Part shown: positions 31,687 through 41,045 of the stretch, piece after piece
Layout: every line of letters starts with the position of its first letter
How positions within the stretch are numbered: the stretch's first letter is position 1
Assembly (NCBI GenBank): GCA_017307065.1
Contig: JAFKGL010000012.1
Span: forward strand, 88,852 to 152,851
Direction: 5' to 3'
DNA: 64,000 nt
Source: Candidatus Paracaedimonas acanthamoebae
Lineage (GTDB): Bacteria; Pseudomonadota; Alphaproteobacteria; Caedimonadales; Caedimonadaceae
Translations under genes and position numbers: made by a program
The notes under the pieces: generated by a model
What the model was told of the DNA's origin: nothing
Databases searched by the model: none
The model's input: only the letters and a program-made list of their open reading frames with translations

Positions 31687-33186
31687 ATGGAACAATTACC
31701 ATTATTAACTTTAATGATATTTTTGCCTTTGTTAGGGGCTCTTGCCATACTTTTAATTAAAAACGATCCCTTATCTGTTTCTCAAAATGCGCGTGGTGTT
31801 GCTCTTTTAACTTCTATCACTACATTTGTTTTATCATTAGTGGTCTTGTCTTATTTTAAATCAACGCTATCAGATTTTCAGTTAGTGGAAAGGTATCTAT
31901 GGATTCCGAAACTTTCGCTAAATTATTGCGTGGGGATTGATGGTATTTCCCTTATTTTCATTTTATTAACAACGTTTTTAACACCCTTAGCTATTCTTGC
32001 AAGCTGGAATGTAATTACTGATAAAGTAAAAGAATATATGGTCACATTTCTCGTGCTTGAAACCTTAATTATGGGAAGTTTTTGTGCTCTTGATTTAGTC
32101 CTTTTCTATATTTTTTTTGAAGCTGTATTGATCCCAATGTATTTAATTATAGGAATTTGGGGTGGGAAAAATCGCGTCCATGCGGCTTTTAAATTTTTCC
32201 TTTTTACGCTTTCGGGATCCGTTTTAATGCTAATTGCGATATTTGCAATCTATGGCGAGATTGGGACAACGGATTTAATTGAGGCATATCGTTATACGTT
32301 CTCTGGAGAAAAACAGTATTGGTTATGGGCGGCGTTCTTCATAAGTTTTGCTGTTAAAATTCCGATGTGGCCTGTGCATACATGGCTTCCGAATGCACAC
32401 GTAGAGGCGCCGACAGCAGGTTCAGTAATTTTAGCGGCTATTTTATTAAAAATGGGGGGGTATGGCTTTTTAAGGTTTTCTTTGCCGTTATTTCCTGAAC
32501 CTTCACAGTTTTTTGCGCCGTATGTTTTTGGATTAAGTATAATTGCTATCGTGTATGCTTCGCTTATTGCTCTTGTGCAAGAAGACATGAAAAAACTTGT
32601 TGCATATTCATCAATTGCGCATATGGGATTTGTAACATTTGGGATTTTTACATTTACAGAGCAGGGTGTAAAAGGGGCTTTATTCCAAATGATAAGTCAT
32701 GGGATTATTTCGGCTGCTTTATTCTTATCTGTGGGGATTTTATACAATCGTGTTCATTCTAGAGAAATTGTTAGATATTCAGGCGCAAGGTCTAGAATGC
32801 CGCAGTTTGCTGTTGTGTTTATGATAGGTCTCTTAGGATCAATAGGACTCCCGGGGACTTCTGGATTTGTGGGAGAGCTCCTAGTGCTTGTGGCGTCATT
32901 TGAGAAAAGTGGTTGGATGGCTTTTATGATGGGAGGAGGGATTGTGTTAAGCGCGGCTTATGCTCTTTGGCTTTATAAAAGAGTAATGCTTGGCAAAATT
33001 ATAGATAAATCTCTAGAAAAGCTAAGTGATTTAATTCTTATTGAAAAACTATATTTATTCCCAATTATCGCCTCTATCATCTTTTTAGGGATCTATCCTA
33101 AACCTATTTTTGTTCTGAGTGAAACCGCAATTGAAAAAATTATTGCCCCATTTTACACAAAATTAAAACTAGAAGGGCAGCTTTAA
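31687..33186 (+). CDS. nuoM: NADH-quinone oxidoreductase subunit M
   Basis: NuoM (ND4) is the second antiporter-like subunit. The 499-residue product has about 14 helices, with FFEAVLIPMYLIIGIWGG carrying the key glutamate, the HTWLPNAHVEAPTAGSVILA loop and KKLVAYSSIAHMGFV. The stop overlaps the nuoN start by one base (TAATG), which indicates translational coupling. Confidence 0.96.
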   Translation: MEQLPLLTLMIFLPLLGALAILLIKNDPLSVSQNARGVALLTSITTFVLSLVVLSYFKSTLSDFQLVERYLWIPKLSLNYCVGIDGISLIFILLTTFLTPLAILASWNVITDKVKEYMVTFLVLETLIMGSFCALDLVLFYIFFEAVLIPMYLIIGIWGGKNRVHAAFKFFLFTLSGSVLMLIAIFAIYGEIGTTDLIEAYRYTFSGEKQYWLWAAFFISFAVKIPMWPVHTWLPNAHVEAPTAGSVILAAILLKMGGYGFLRFSLPLFPEPSQFFAPYVFGLSIIAIVYASLIALVQEDMKKLVAYSSIAHMGFVTFGIFTFTEQGVKGALFQMISHGIISAALFLSVGILYNRVHSREIVRYSGARSRMPQFAVVFMIGLLGSIGLPGTSGFVGELLVLVASFEKSGWMAFMMGGGIVLSAAYALWLYKRVMLGKIIDKSLEKLSDLILIEKLYLFPIIASIIFLGIYPKPIFVLSETAIEKIIAPFYTKLKLEGQL

Positions 33187-34646
33187 TGTATATTTCAACA
33201 CTTGCTGAGTTTCTATCTATTCTGCCAGAATGTTTTTTAACAATTATGGTGTTGCTCATGATTCTAATAGGTGTTTTAAAAAAAGAATCATCCCTAAATA
33301 TAACAACATATATTCTTATTTTTTCTCTTGCTGTTGCGGCATATCTAGTGTCTCTCTTTCCTTCACAACCCACGGTTTCATTTAATAATTTTTTTATTGC
33401 AAATGCCTATACTCAATTTTGCAAAATAATTGTTATCCTTGCTGTTGTGTTTGTTGTTTTTATGAGTTTTCGACACTTTCAAAATGATCAATTAGTACAA
33501 TTTGAGATCCCTATTTTAATGCTATTTTCGACAATAGGAATGATGTTGATGATCTCCTCCAACGACCTTATTTCTCTTTTTCTGGGGTTGGAGTTACAAA
33601 GTTTAGCACTTTATATCTTGATTGCTTTGCCGCGAGATCAGATCTTAACAACAGAGGCAGGACTTAAGTATTTTATTCTAGGATCTCTTTCAACGGCTCT
33701 TTTCTTATTCGGGAGTAGTCTTTTATATGCTCTTACGGGAACAACTGAATTTCAAAGTTTGATGACTGCTTTTACAGAAATTCCGATGACTGACCCTATG
33801 TTGATTGTTGGTATTACCATGATACTTTCAGGACTTGCATTCAAAATTTCGTTGGTTCCTTTTCATATGTGGACTCCTGATGTTTATGAAGGGAGTTCAA
33901 CTTCAATCACATCATTTCTAGCGACAGCACCAAAAGTAGCAATATTTTCTGTAGTCGTGCGTTTATTCATTCAATTTACGGAAGATCATTATTTTTTGTG
34001 GGAAACAGCTTTTATCATATTTTCCATTTTATCTATGTTTTTGGGGGCTTTCACGGCACTTTTCCAAAAGAATTACAAAAGACTTCTCGCCTATTCAACA
34101 ATTTCGCATATGGGATATATTTTAATAGGAGCATTAAGTAGAAATCAAGCTGGCGTAGAGAGTATACTTTCATACTTTGTTGTCTATGTATTTACAATTA
34201 TAGGTGTTTTTGCATGTCTTTTGAATTTAAGACGGAATGGAAAAAGTATAAACACCATAGAAGAATTTGCAAACTTATCTCATGAGTATCCTTTGATCGC
34301 TGCAGTGATGGCAATTTTAATGTTTTCATTAGCTGGTATTCCTCCTTTTGCGGGGTTCTTTGTAAAGATGAATGTTTTTATGGTCGCAATAAAATCCAAT
34401 TATATCCTATTACCTTTAGCAGGTATGATTGCGAGCGTGGTTGCTGCTTTTTATTATCTAAGAATCATCAAAATTATGTATTTTAATGAAGCGGAGAAAA
34501 CGTTATTGAGCCCAGGATTGGATAGATATATTTCTTTTGAAACAACGATTGTTATGAATATGGCAGCATTGATTGTAATTTTCTATGGACTTTATCCTCA
34601 AGCGTTTCTCTTAATTCTTCAAAATGCAGCTAAGGCCCTTTTCTAG
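33186..34646 (+). CDS. nuoN: NADH-quinone oxidoreductase subunit N
   Basis: NuoN (ND2) is the third antiporter-like subunit. The 486-residue product has about 14 helices, FLGLELQSLALYILIALPR, the FHMWTPDVYEGSSTSITSFL loop and KRLLAYSTISHMGYILIG. It ends 2 bp before birA, as is common in alphaproteobacteria (nuoN-birA-coaX-rnj). Confidence 0.96.
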   Translation: MYISTLAEFLSILPECFLTIMVLLMILIGVLKKESSLNITTYILIFSLAVAAYLVSLFPSQPTVSFNNFFIANAYTQFCKIIVILAVVFVVFMSFRHFQNDQLVQFEIPILMLFSTIGMMLMISSNDLISLFLGLELQSLALYILIALPRDQILTTEAGLKYFILGSLSTALFLFGSSLLYALTGTTEFQSLMTAFTEIPMTDPMLIVGITMILSGLAFKISLVPFHMWTPDVYEGSSTSITSFLATAPKVAIFSVVVRLFIQFTEDHYFLWETAFIIFSILSMFLGAFTALFQKNYKRLLAYSTISHMGYILIGALSRNQAGVESILSYFVVYVFTIIGVFACLLNLRRNGKSINTIEEFANLSHEYPLIAAVMAILMFSLAGIPPFAGFFVKMNVFMVAIKSNYILLPLAGMIASVVAAFYYLRIIKIMYFNEAEKTLLSPGLDRYISFETTIVMNMAALIVIFYGLYPQAFLLILQNAAKALF

Positions 34647-34648
34647 TT

Positions 34649-35395
34649 ATGTTAACAAAAACTTGGAAGATCTATACCTATCAAACTGTCGAAAATACAA
34701 TGGATCAAGCGGCTCAGTTAATTGACCTTGAAGATCAGTTTGCCGTTCTTGCTTATGATCAAACGAAAGGTAGAGGAAAATATGATCGGAAATGGATCCC
34801 TCTAACAGGAAATCTTTATACGACACTTGCATTTAAACCATCTCAGCCTTTTCACACTTGGGGGCAGATTTCATTTGTAGCGGCTTTAGCCGTAAGAGAA
34901 GTTATTCAGCATTACCTTTCAAAAAATCAATACACTGAAGAAGTTAAATATAAATGGCCAAATGATCTTTTAGCTGGAGGGCAAAAGATATCGGGTATTT
35001 TATTAGAAATTATTGATTCTTCTTGGTTACTTGTAGGAGTTGGGATTAATCTACAGGATTCTCCTAGAGGAGTACAGTATCTTGCAACTTCTCTAAGAGA
35101 AACAGGAGGAAAGGTTCCTTCTCCAGACGAAGTCCTTTCTTTATTAATAACACATTTCACCACTAAAATGAACCACTTGGAAGATAAAGGATTTTCTGAG
35201 ATAAGAGCGCTTTGGCTCAAAGATGCCGCTGGTTTTGGGGGAGAAATAGAAATCATCCTAAGAAAGAAAGGGATGACTGAAAAAATCAAAGGAAAATTTA
35301 TTGATCTTGATCAAGAGGGTAGATTATTGGTAGAGCTTCCTAACAAAGAAGTTAAAAAAATATCTGCTGGTGATGTTTTTTTATTACAGGATTAA
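34649..35395 (+). CDS. birA: Biotin--[acetyl-CoA-carboxylase] ligase
   Basis: BirA activates biotin to biotinyl-AMP and attaches it to the biotin carrier protein of acetyl-CoA carboxylase. The 248-residue product is the catalytic form without an N-terminal DNA-binding domain, so it should not be a repressor. Visible motifs are the biotin loop KGRGKYDRKW, the catalytic KWPNDLL, KISGILLE and VGVGINL. It lies 2 bp after nuoN and 3 bp before coaX. Confidence 0.95.
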   Translation: MLTKTWKIYTYQTVENTMDQAAQLIDLEDQFAVLAYDQTKGRGKYDRKWIPLTGNLYTTLAFKPSQPFHTWGQISFVAALAVREVIQHYLSKNQYTEEVKYKWPNDLLAGGQKISGILLEIIDSSWLLVGVGINLQDSPRGVQYLATSLRETGGKVPSPDEVLSLLITHFTTKMNHLEDKGFSEIRALWLKDAAGFGGEIEIILRKKGMTEKIKGKFIDLDQEGRLLVELPNKEVKKISAGDVFLLQD

Positions 35396-35398
35396 AAA

Positions 35399-36181
35399 AT
35401 GCTTCTTGCAATTGATGCTGGAAATACAAATGTTTGTTTCGCACTTTTTAAGCAAAGAGAGTTAATATACACTTGGCGTGCAAGAACGAATTCTAGATAT
35501 ACTGTGGATGAATGGGCTGTATGGTTTGGGCAAATTCTCAAGCTTCATAATTTATCTTTTCAAGATATTAAAGAAACAATTCTTTGTTCAGTAGTTCCTG
35601 ATCTTGTGGAATCTTTACAAGAATTTTGCTCCCATTATCTTAAGAATAAGCCTCTTGTTATAGGAAGCTCATTCTTGAATCTAGGAATTCTCTCCAAGAT
35701 TGATCAGCCTGGTGAAGAAGGGGCTGATATGATGGTAAATGCTGTTGCTGCTCATACTTTATATGGAGGGCCATTATTAGTCATTGATTTTGGAACAGCA
35801 ACAACAATGAGCTTAATTGATGCAGAGGGAAATTTCTGTGGTACAGCAATAGCGCCGGGCGTTAATTGTTCTCTTGAAGCTCTCTATAATGCCGCCGCAA
35901 AGCTCCCAATGATTTCAATCAGTCAGCCTAAACATATCATTGGGACTAACACTGTTGATTCTATGATGGCAGGTGTGTTTTGGGGGTATGTATCTATGAT
36001 AGAAGGGTTAGTCACTCGAGCCCAAAAAGAATGTATTGAACGGTTTAACATACAACAAATTAAAGTTATTGCCACAGGAGGGTTGGGTGGTTTGATTAAG
36101 CCAGCAACTGAGGTAATAGATATTTATGATCCAAATTTAACATTAAATGGACTTGCAATTATTCATGAGAAAAATAAATAA
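35399..36181 (+). CDS. coaX: Type III pantothenate kinase
   Basis: CoaX phosphorylates pantothenate, the first step of CoA synthesis, and is not inhibited by CoA. The 260-residue product is an ASKHA-fold enzyme with AIDAGNTNVCFALF at the start, PGEEGADMMVNAVAA (the catalytic Asp in GAD), DFGTATTMSLID and the GTAIAPGVNCS region. It overlaps rnj by 17-35 bp, depending on the rnj start. Confidence 0.95.
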   Translation: MLLAIDAGNTNVCFALFKQRELIYTWRARTNSRYTVDEWAVWFGQILKLHNLSFQDIKETILCSVVPDLVESLQEFCSHYLKNKPLVIGSSFLNLGILSKIDQPGEEGADMMVNAVAAHTLYGGPLLVIDFGTATTMSLIDAEGNFCGTAIAPGVNCSLEALYNAAAKLPMISISQPKHIIGTNTVDSMMAGVFWGYVSMIEGLVTRAQKECIERFNIQQIKVIATGGLGGLIKPATEVIDIYDPNLTLNGLAIIHEKNK

Positions 36182-37862
36182 AAAAATACAAGATAATCCG
36201 CGGTATAAGCCTGACGATCTATTATTTCTGCCTTTAGGTGGATGTAATGAGATTGGGATGAATCTGAACTTATATGGATTCCAAAAAAAATGGTTAATGG
36301 TTGATTGTGGTATTACTTTTGGAGATCAGCTCGGCATAGAAATTATCATGCCTGATATTAATTTTATTACCAAACAGCTAAAAGATCTGATAGGGCTTGT
36401 CGTGACACATGCTCATGAAGATCATATAGGTGCTATTCCTTATTTATGGGAAAAATTATTATGCCCTATTTATGCAACTCCCTTTACTTCTCGTATTCTA
36501 AAAGCAAAATTGCAAGAAGTTGGGCTTTTAGAGAAAGTGCCGCTTTTTGAAATACCTTTGAATGGTGAAATAGATCTCAATCCTTTTAAAATTAATTTTA
36601 TTAATTTAACTCATTCAATCCCTGAGCCTAATGCTTTAGCTATTAGAACTGAAGTAGGTACAGTGATTCATACGGGAGATTGGAAGCTTGATCCAGAGCC
36701 TTTGATCGGTGAAACAACAGATATACAAATGTTGAAAGATTTTGGACGTGAAGGAGTGCTTGCACTTGTTTGTGATTCAACAAACGTTTTTGTTGAAGGT
36801 AAAACGGATTCTGAAGCCTCGGTTCGTAAGCATTTAATTGACCTCGTGAAGAGTCAAAAAGAAGGGCGTGTGGTAATTGCTTGTTTTGCGAGTAATGTTG
36901 CTCGTCTTACAAGCTGTGCAATTGCAGCTCAAGAAGCTGGCCGTGTTCCTGTCCTGGTGGGGCGTTCTATGATTCGGATGGAAAAGGCAGCTAGAGAGCT
37001 TGGTTACTTAAAAGGAATTCCTCCTTTTGTAGCAGAAGATGACATTCAGGATTTAGACCGTAAAAAGATATTATTAATTTCAACAGGTTCTCAAGGAGAG
37101 GCGCGATCTGCACTTGCGCGAATGTCTTCAAATGAACATCCACGGTTGAAGTTAAGTGAGGGGGACACAGTTATTTTTTCTGCACGGATGATTCCAGGAA
37201 ATGAAATTTCTGTGAAAGGAATCCAAGAACAGTTGATTGAGATGGGAACAAAAGTAATTCATGCGGATGAAATTGAAGGGATTCATGTTTCTGGTCACCC
37301 AGCTCGAGAAGATTTAAAAGATATGTATTCTTGGGTTCAACCTAAGATTGTTGTGCCAGTTCATGGAGAGCCGTCTCATTTGCGGGAGCACGCAAAATAT
37401 GCCCAATCTTTAGGGATAGAAAAAGTAATTGTTCCTTATAATGGGGCTCTCATTAATCTGACTTCTGATGAACCTACTATAATAGGTGAAGTTCCTCATG
37501 GACAGCTAACTCTAGATGGGAATGTTGTTGTGCCTTTATTTAGTCTTCAGATGAGAGAGCGGGCAAAGCTTATGACAACAGGCGTTGTATTTATAACAAT
37601 TGTTGTAAACGCAGATGAGCAAGTCTATGGGCAACCGCACATTACTCTCTTGGGGATTGCCGAAGAAGGTGCTGAAGAAGAGACAATCCAGGCAATTGGG
37701 AAACAAATTGAATTGGCATTTGAAGAGATGCCAAAAGAGTATTGGCATAAAGAAGAAATGCTTTCTGAGATGATTAGAATTTCCTGTAGAAGAACGGTAA
37801 ATAGTTTGCGAGGGAAAAAACCATTAACAACCGTACATTTAATTATGAATGAGAGTATATAA
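36165..37862 (+). CDS. rnj: Ribonuclease J
   Basis: RNase J is a metallo-beta-lactamase/beta-CASP nuclease with 5'-exo and endo activity in mRNA turnover and rRNA maturation. The product of about 565 residues has PLGGCNEIGMNLNLYG, the zinc motif THAHEDHIGAIPY, HTGDWKLDPEP, CDSTN, the beta-CASP domain and SGHPAREDLKDMYSWVQP with PVHGEP. I chose ATG at 36165; an in-frame ATG at 36147 would add six residues, and neither has a good ribosome site. It is the last gene of the nuoJ-rnj run. No clear terminator follows. Confidence 0.94.
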   Translation: MRKINKKIQDNPRYKPDDLLFLPLGGCNEIGMNLNLYGFQKKWLMVDCGITFGDQLGIEIIMPDINFITKQLKDLIGLVVTHAHEDHIGAIPYLWEKLLCPIYATPFTSRILKAKLQEVGLLEKVPLFEIPLNGEIDLNPFKINFINLTHSIPEPNALAIRTEVGTVIHTGDWKLDPEPLIGETTDIQMLKDFGREGVLALVCDSTNVFVEGKTDSEASVRKHLIDLVKSQKEGRVVIACFASNVARLTSCAIAAQEAGRVPVLVGRSMIRMEKAARELGYLKGIPPFVAEDDIQDLDRKKILLISTGSQGEARSALARMSSNEHPRLKLSEGDTVIFSARMIPGNEISVKGIQEQLIEMGTKVIHADEIEGIHVSGHPAREDLKDMYSWVQPKIVVPVHGEPSHLREHAKYAQSLGIEKVIVPYNGALINLTSDEPTIIGEVPHGQLTLDGNVVVPLFSLQMRERAKLMTTGVVFITIVVNADEQVYGQPHITLLGIAEEGAEEETIQAIGKQIELAFEEMPKEYWHKEEMLSEMIRISCRRTVNSLRGKKPLTTVHLIMNESI

Positions 37863-38011
37863 GGTATCTTTAGTCATTCTCTCCATAAACAGAGATTAGT
37901 TCTGAGTATTCGGGTTTTGCATAATCATAATTGTGTGATCTATTAATGTAAGTCCCAAGTAGTAATGTCGCGTTTTAACAGAACCTCTATTTTCTAATCT
38001 CATGATTAAAA

Positions 38012-38058
38012 TTAGACTATACTCCGAATATGTCGGATATAATATGATTAAAGTCTAA
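38012..38058 (+). promoter_or_regulatory. Nested inverted repeat before the ATPase remnant
   Basis: TTAGACT and AGTCTAA (38012-38018 with 38052-38058) enclose a tighter palindrome, TATA-c-TCCGA-atatg-TCGGA-TATA (38018-38041). The right arm ends one base before ATG 38060. It has the form of a repressor operator over a promoter. It remains intact although the gene behind it is broken. Confidence 0.5.
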
Positions 38059-38059
38059 A

Positions 38060-38275
38060 ATGAAATTTACAAATAGATTTCTTAAGTTACCCTCTTCACG
38101 TAGCTTCTTTTTATTTGGAGCTAGGAATACAGGCAAGAGTACATTGCTCAAGCATATTTTTGAAACAAAAGGAGAATTTTGGATAGATCTTCTTGATCCT
38201 AACTTAGAAGATCGATATTCATCAAGATCATTAAAAAGCATCCATATTAAAGTCTTAGAAGAACGTTTATTATGA
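38060..38275 (+). pseudogene. N-terminal fragment of an AAA_14-type ATP-binding protein
   Basis: The 71-residue frame starts with KFTNRFLKLPSSRSFFLFG, then the P-loop GARNTGKST at about 20-28, then WIDLLDPNLEDRYSS. This matches the beginning of the AAA_14/DUF4143 family of ATPases, which are normally about 370-400 residues. After SLKSIHIKVLEERLL the frame stops and no further ATPase or DUF4143 sequence is found before the convergent methyltransferase gene at 38341. It is therefore a truncated remnant, although it keeps its start codon and operator-like palindrome. No Shine-Dalgarno sequence is present. Confidence 0.65.
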
Positions 38276-38340
38276 ATGCTCTTATATTCGTGCCCTATAA
38301 AATATTTCTTAATGAATGAAAGAAATTGTCTACAAACCTA

Positions 38341-39171
38341 CTAAAGTAACTCTTCACGTTTAACTAAATAGTAGGCGAATTGAGAAAGCTTCCTCTGATT
38401 GTTATTTTTACTATAAAGTTGATGATAGACGTTAAGAAAAGATTGGATACGGTTAAATGTTTCTATACCTTCTAATTTTTCTAGATCGAGTTTTTTTCTT
38501 TCTCTTGCTTCCAACCATTTTTTTGATAATTTTGCTGCATTATTTTCTGTAAAATCTTCTGATTTTATAAGTTCAAAGCCGCTACTTTTGAAAAGGTCAT
38601 CTTGTAATTTAGGAGGAGTAAAAAAATATGTTCCAGATATAACACGTTGTAAAATTTCCTCATTACTAAGAATTCCTGATGTTATGCAAGGATCTGTGTA
38701 AATTAATTTACCATTAGGTTTTAATATCCTGTTCCATTCTTTTAGAATACGAAGCCTCTCATGATAATCAAAATAAAGAATTGCTTCTATGCAAACAATT
38801 GCATCAAAATAAGTATTTGAAAAAGGAAGATTATTTTTTAGATCTCCTTCTAAAAATTTAACATTTAAGCCATCTTTTTTGGTTGAATTATTGGCAGAAT
38901 TTATCGCCTCAGTGCTGATATCTATACCATATGCTGTACAATTATTTTTCTGAGCAAAGTACATGGTCGTTTCACCAACGCCACAACATACATCTAAAAT
39001 AATTTTCTCTGATGTAAGATTAAGCCAGTCATTAAATTTCATAAGTTCTTGCATGCTAATCAAGCTCGCAAAATTTATACTATCTTCACCCCAAGTTTCA
39101 TTTTTAATTTTTTCATAAACAGGCTTAAGGTGATGTACGCTAAATGTATCTATCAAGTTTACTTGCGTCAT
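38341..39171 (-). CDS. Class I SAM-dependent methyltransferase
   Basis: The product of about 276 residues has a Rossmann methyltransferase fold with motif I ILDVCCGVGETTMYFAQ near 60-76. An acidic residue closes the second strand (AYGIDIS), followed by LEGDLKNNLPF and then DAIVCIEAILYF. The closest families by appearance are methyltransferases of small natural products and the UbiE/sterol-methyltransferase group; the substrate is unknown. I chose ATG at 39171 (MTQVN) because AAGGAT lies about 8 bases upstream. It is the last gene of the minus-strand cluster 38.3-45.6 kb, 60 bp after the membrane protein gene, and probably modifies the pathway product. Confidence 0.8.
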   Translation of the reverse strand: MTQVNLIDTFSVHHLKPVYEKIKNETWGEDSINFASLISMQELMKFNDWLNLTSEKIILDVCCGVGETTMYFAQKNNCTAYGIDISTEAINSANNSTKKDGLNVKFLEGDLKNNLPFSNTYFDAIVCIEAILYFDYHERLRILKEWNRILKPNGKLIYTDPCITSGILSNEEILQRVISGTYFFTPPKLQDDLFKSSGFELIKSEDFTENNAAKLSKKWLEARERKKLDLEKLEGIETFNRIQSFLNVYHQLYSKNNNQRKLSQFAYYLVKREELL

Positions 39172-39231
39172 TATGTATATCCTTTTTGTCAAATATTTTT
39201 AGTCTTTTTGAGAATACGATGATTTAAAATT

Positions 39232-40932
39232 TTAAATATTTACTCCTTCTTGAAACATATGAACTAGCCTTCTGAGCTCTTTTTTAGAAAGATCTGGAAT
39301 CTTTAAAATGATTTCATCTATAATATTTAAGAGTTGTTGGCGGGGATCTTCGGCTTTTAGTAATTTTAATAAGACTTCATCCATAACCCAAAAAGTGGTT
39401 GAAAACACTGCAATTACCGCGCATGCAAGTTCAAGCTTTGGAAAAATCTCATTTATATTTAAAAATTTAAGAGTAACCTCTGCTGATGGTCCTACACTGC
39501 AAACCGCTAATATTCCAGAGACGATGCCTACGCCCAGGCGTTTCCAAAAAAATCTATTTTCTTTTTCAGTATTAATTATTTTTTCTGATTGAGGTTTAAA
39601 ACAATTGAAAATCGATGAAAATATTCCAGAGACGGCATCATAAAATTTGAGAGTGCTATTCCAAGTAGCTAAAGCACTCAAACTAGAAGCAGTGACTGTC
39701 CCTATAATTGCAAGAGTATTTATCAGAGGCTTTTTATTTTCGAGACCAACTAATGTCAAAAGATGGGCAAACGAATCTTGTTCTACAGGATATACTATCA
39801 TCTGGCCGCAACTTCCCACTATTCCACCAGCAATTCCTATAATACTTCTTAAGAGAGAGCCTTTTTTTATATTAACTGGTTCTGTAATGAAATCCTCTGG
39901 ATGAAAGAGAATTTTAAATTTTTCCAGAGGATCCAGGTCCTCTTTAAGAATTTGTGTTAGCTCCTCAGCCTGGGAATAATTTAGGGAAGATATATATGAG
40001 TGCGCTTTTTGGAGAACATTTCTTATGCGTAATGAATAAGCTCGTCTACTATGAGGGTTAGAACGCGCAAATCTTTTATCTATAGGGGCTTTTAGAGAAC
40101 TATATATATTCCAAGATAAGGTAGTTATTGAATAATAATCTATAAAAGTCCGTACATAAAATGTTGGTATCCCTGGAACAAGCCATGCCCATTTAATATA
40201 ATGGAATAAATCATCATAGGTTAAATAGACAAGAGGAGACGCAGATAAAATGGCTGCTATCATAACAGGTGTCTTCAATCCATATTCTAAAATATGATCC
40301 TTACATGTTGTTTTTCTTTCAATTGATTTTTCTTCCTGGGACTTTTTATGAAATAGTTTATTGATGACATTTGAGGTTAATTCAGTTCCTAGAAAAACCA
40401 TAGGGATGTAATCAGTCATACCATATAAAGAAGATAGAATGATCTGCCCAGTGCGTGGCACGGTTGTTGATTTCAAAAAGCGCTCAATAAAATTATATCC
40501 AAGAACAAAAAATATAACGCTACTGGCACCTCCACTAAAAGCTTCTATCGTAAATAAAGACCTTTTAAAGCATTTGTTAGAAGTAAGAGGTTGAGAACTA
40601 AATTTAGAAAATTGATCTTTAACAAGCCATTCTAAAAAATCATTTTCCGGATATTTTTGATTAATTGATAGATAAGAACTTGACGTTGCTTCCAAAAGAG
40701 GTTGATGTATTTGAAGATCATTTTCTCTATCTTCTTCTGTTAGAGAGTTTAAAAAATCTTGTTCTAATTGCTGGATATTTTTGTTTCTTTCTAGGTTTTT
40801 AGTATCAAAATCAATCAGATGCCTCGATCCAAAAACTAAATTAGAATTGCAAGTTATAAAAAATAATACTAAAATGATAAGGTAGTTATTATTCATCAGT
40901 TTTTTGCTATTTCTTGATAAAAATAAAGACAT
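39232..40932 (-). CDS. Large membrane protein of unknown function with signal peptide
   Basis: I do not recognise this 566-residue protein. It has an N-terminal signal-like helix (YLIILVLFFITCNSNLVFG, about 17-35). A hydrophilic stretch of about 100 residues follows, and then about eight further hydrophobic helices in two groups (about 128-260 and 365-530) separated by a charged segment. The last 50 residues are hydrophilic. The repeated layout suggests an internal duplication, but the sequence similarity is not obvious. ATG 40932 has AGAGGAAATTC upstream. It lies between two methyltransferase genes on the same strand, so transport or membrane anchoring of the cluster product is possible but not shown. 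A 113-bp gap separates it from the upstream O-methyltransferase gene. Confidence 0.7.
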   Translation of the reverse strand: MSLFLSRNSKKLMNNNYLIILVLFFITCNSNLVFGSRHLIDFDTKNLERNKNIQQLEQDFLNSLTEEDRENDLQIHQPLLEATSSSYLSINQKYPENDFLEWLVKDQFSKFSSQPLTSNKCFKRSLFTIEAFSGGASSVIFFVLGYNFIERFLKSTTVPRTGQIILSSLYGMTDYIPMVFLGTELTSNVINKLFHKKSQEEKSIERKTTCKDHILEYGLKTPVMIAAILSASPLVYLTYDDLFHYIKWAWLVPGIPTFYVRTFIDYYSITTLSWNIYSSLKAPIDKRFARSNPHSRRAYSLRIRNVLQKAHSYISSLNYSQAEELTQILKEDLDPLEKFKILFHPEDFITEPVNIKKGSLLRSIIGIAGGIVGSCGQMIVYPVEQDSFAHLLTLVGLENKKPLINTLAIIGTVTASSLSALATWNSTLKFYDAVSGIFSSIFNCFKPQSEKIINTEKENRFFWKRLGVGIVSGILAVCSVGPSAEVTLKFLNINEIFPKLELACAVIAVFSTTFWVMDEVLLKLLKAEDPRQQLLNIIDEIILKIPDLSKKELRRLVHMFQEGVNI

Positions 40933-41045
40933 TTTGAATTTCCTCTTTGTTGATGCCCTAAAAATAGGACGGCTTCTAGCTTCCTTGTTTCAGGTCCCAA
41001 GGTAAAAAAGTGTTCTATAAGAATTTATAATTTTATTTTTCTCGG

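Noticed and set aside
38017..38241. A minus-strand 74-codon frame over the ATPase remnant
   Set aside because: It crosses the palindrome and is antisense to the recognisable P-loop sequence.
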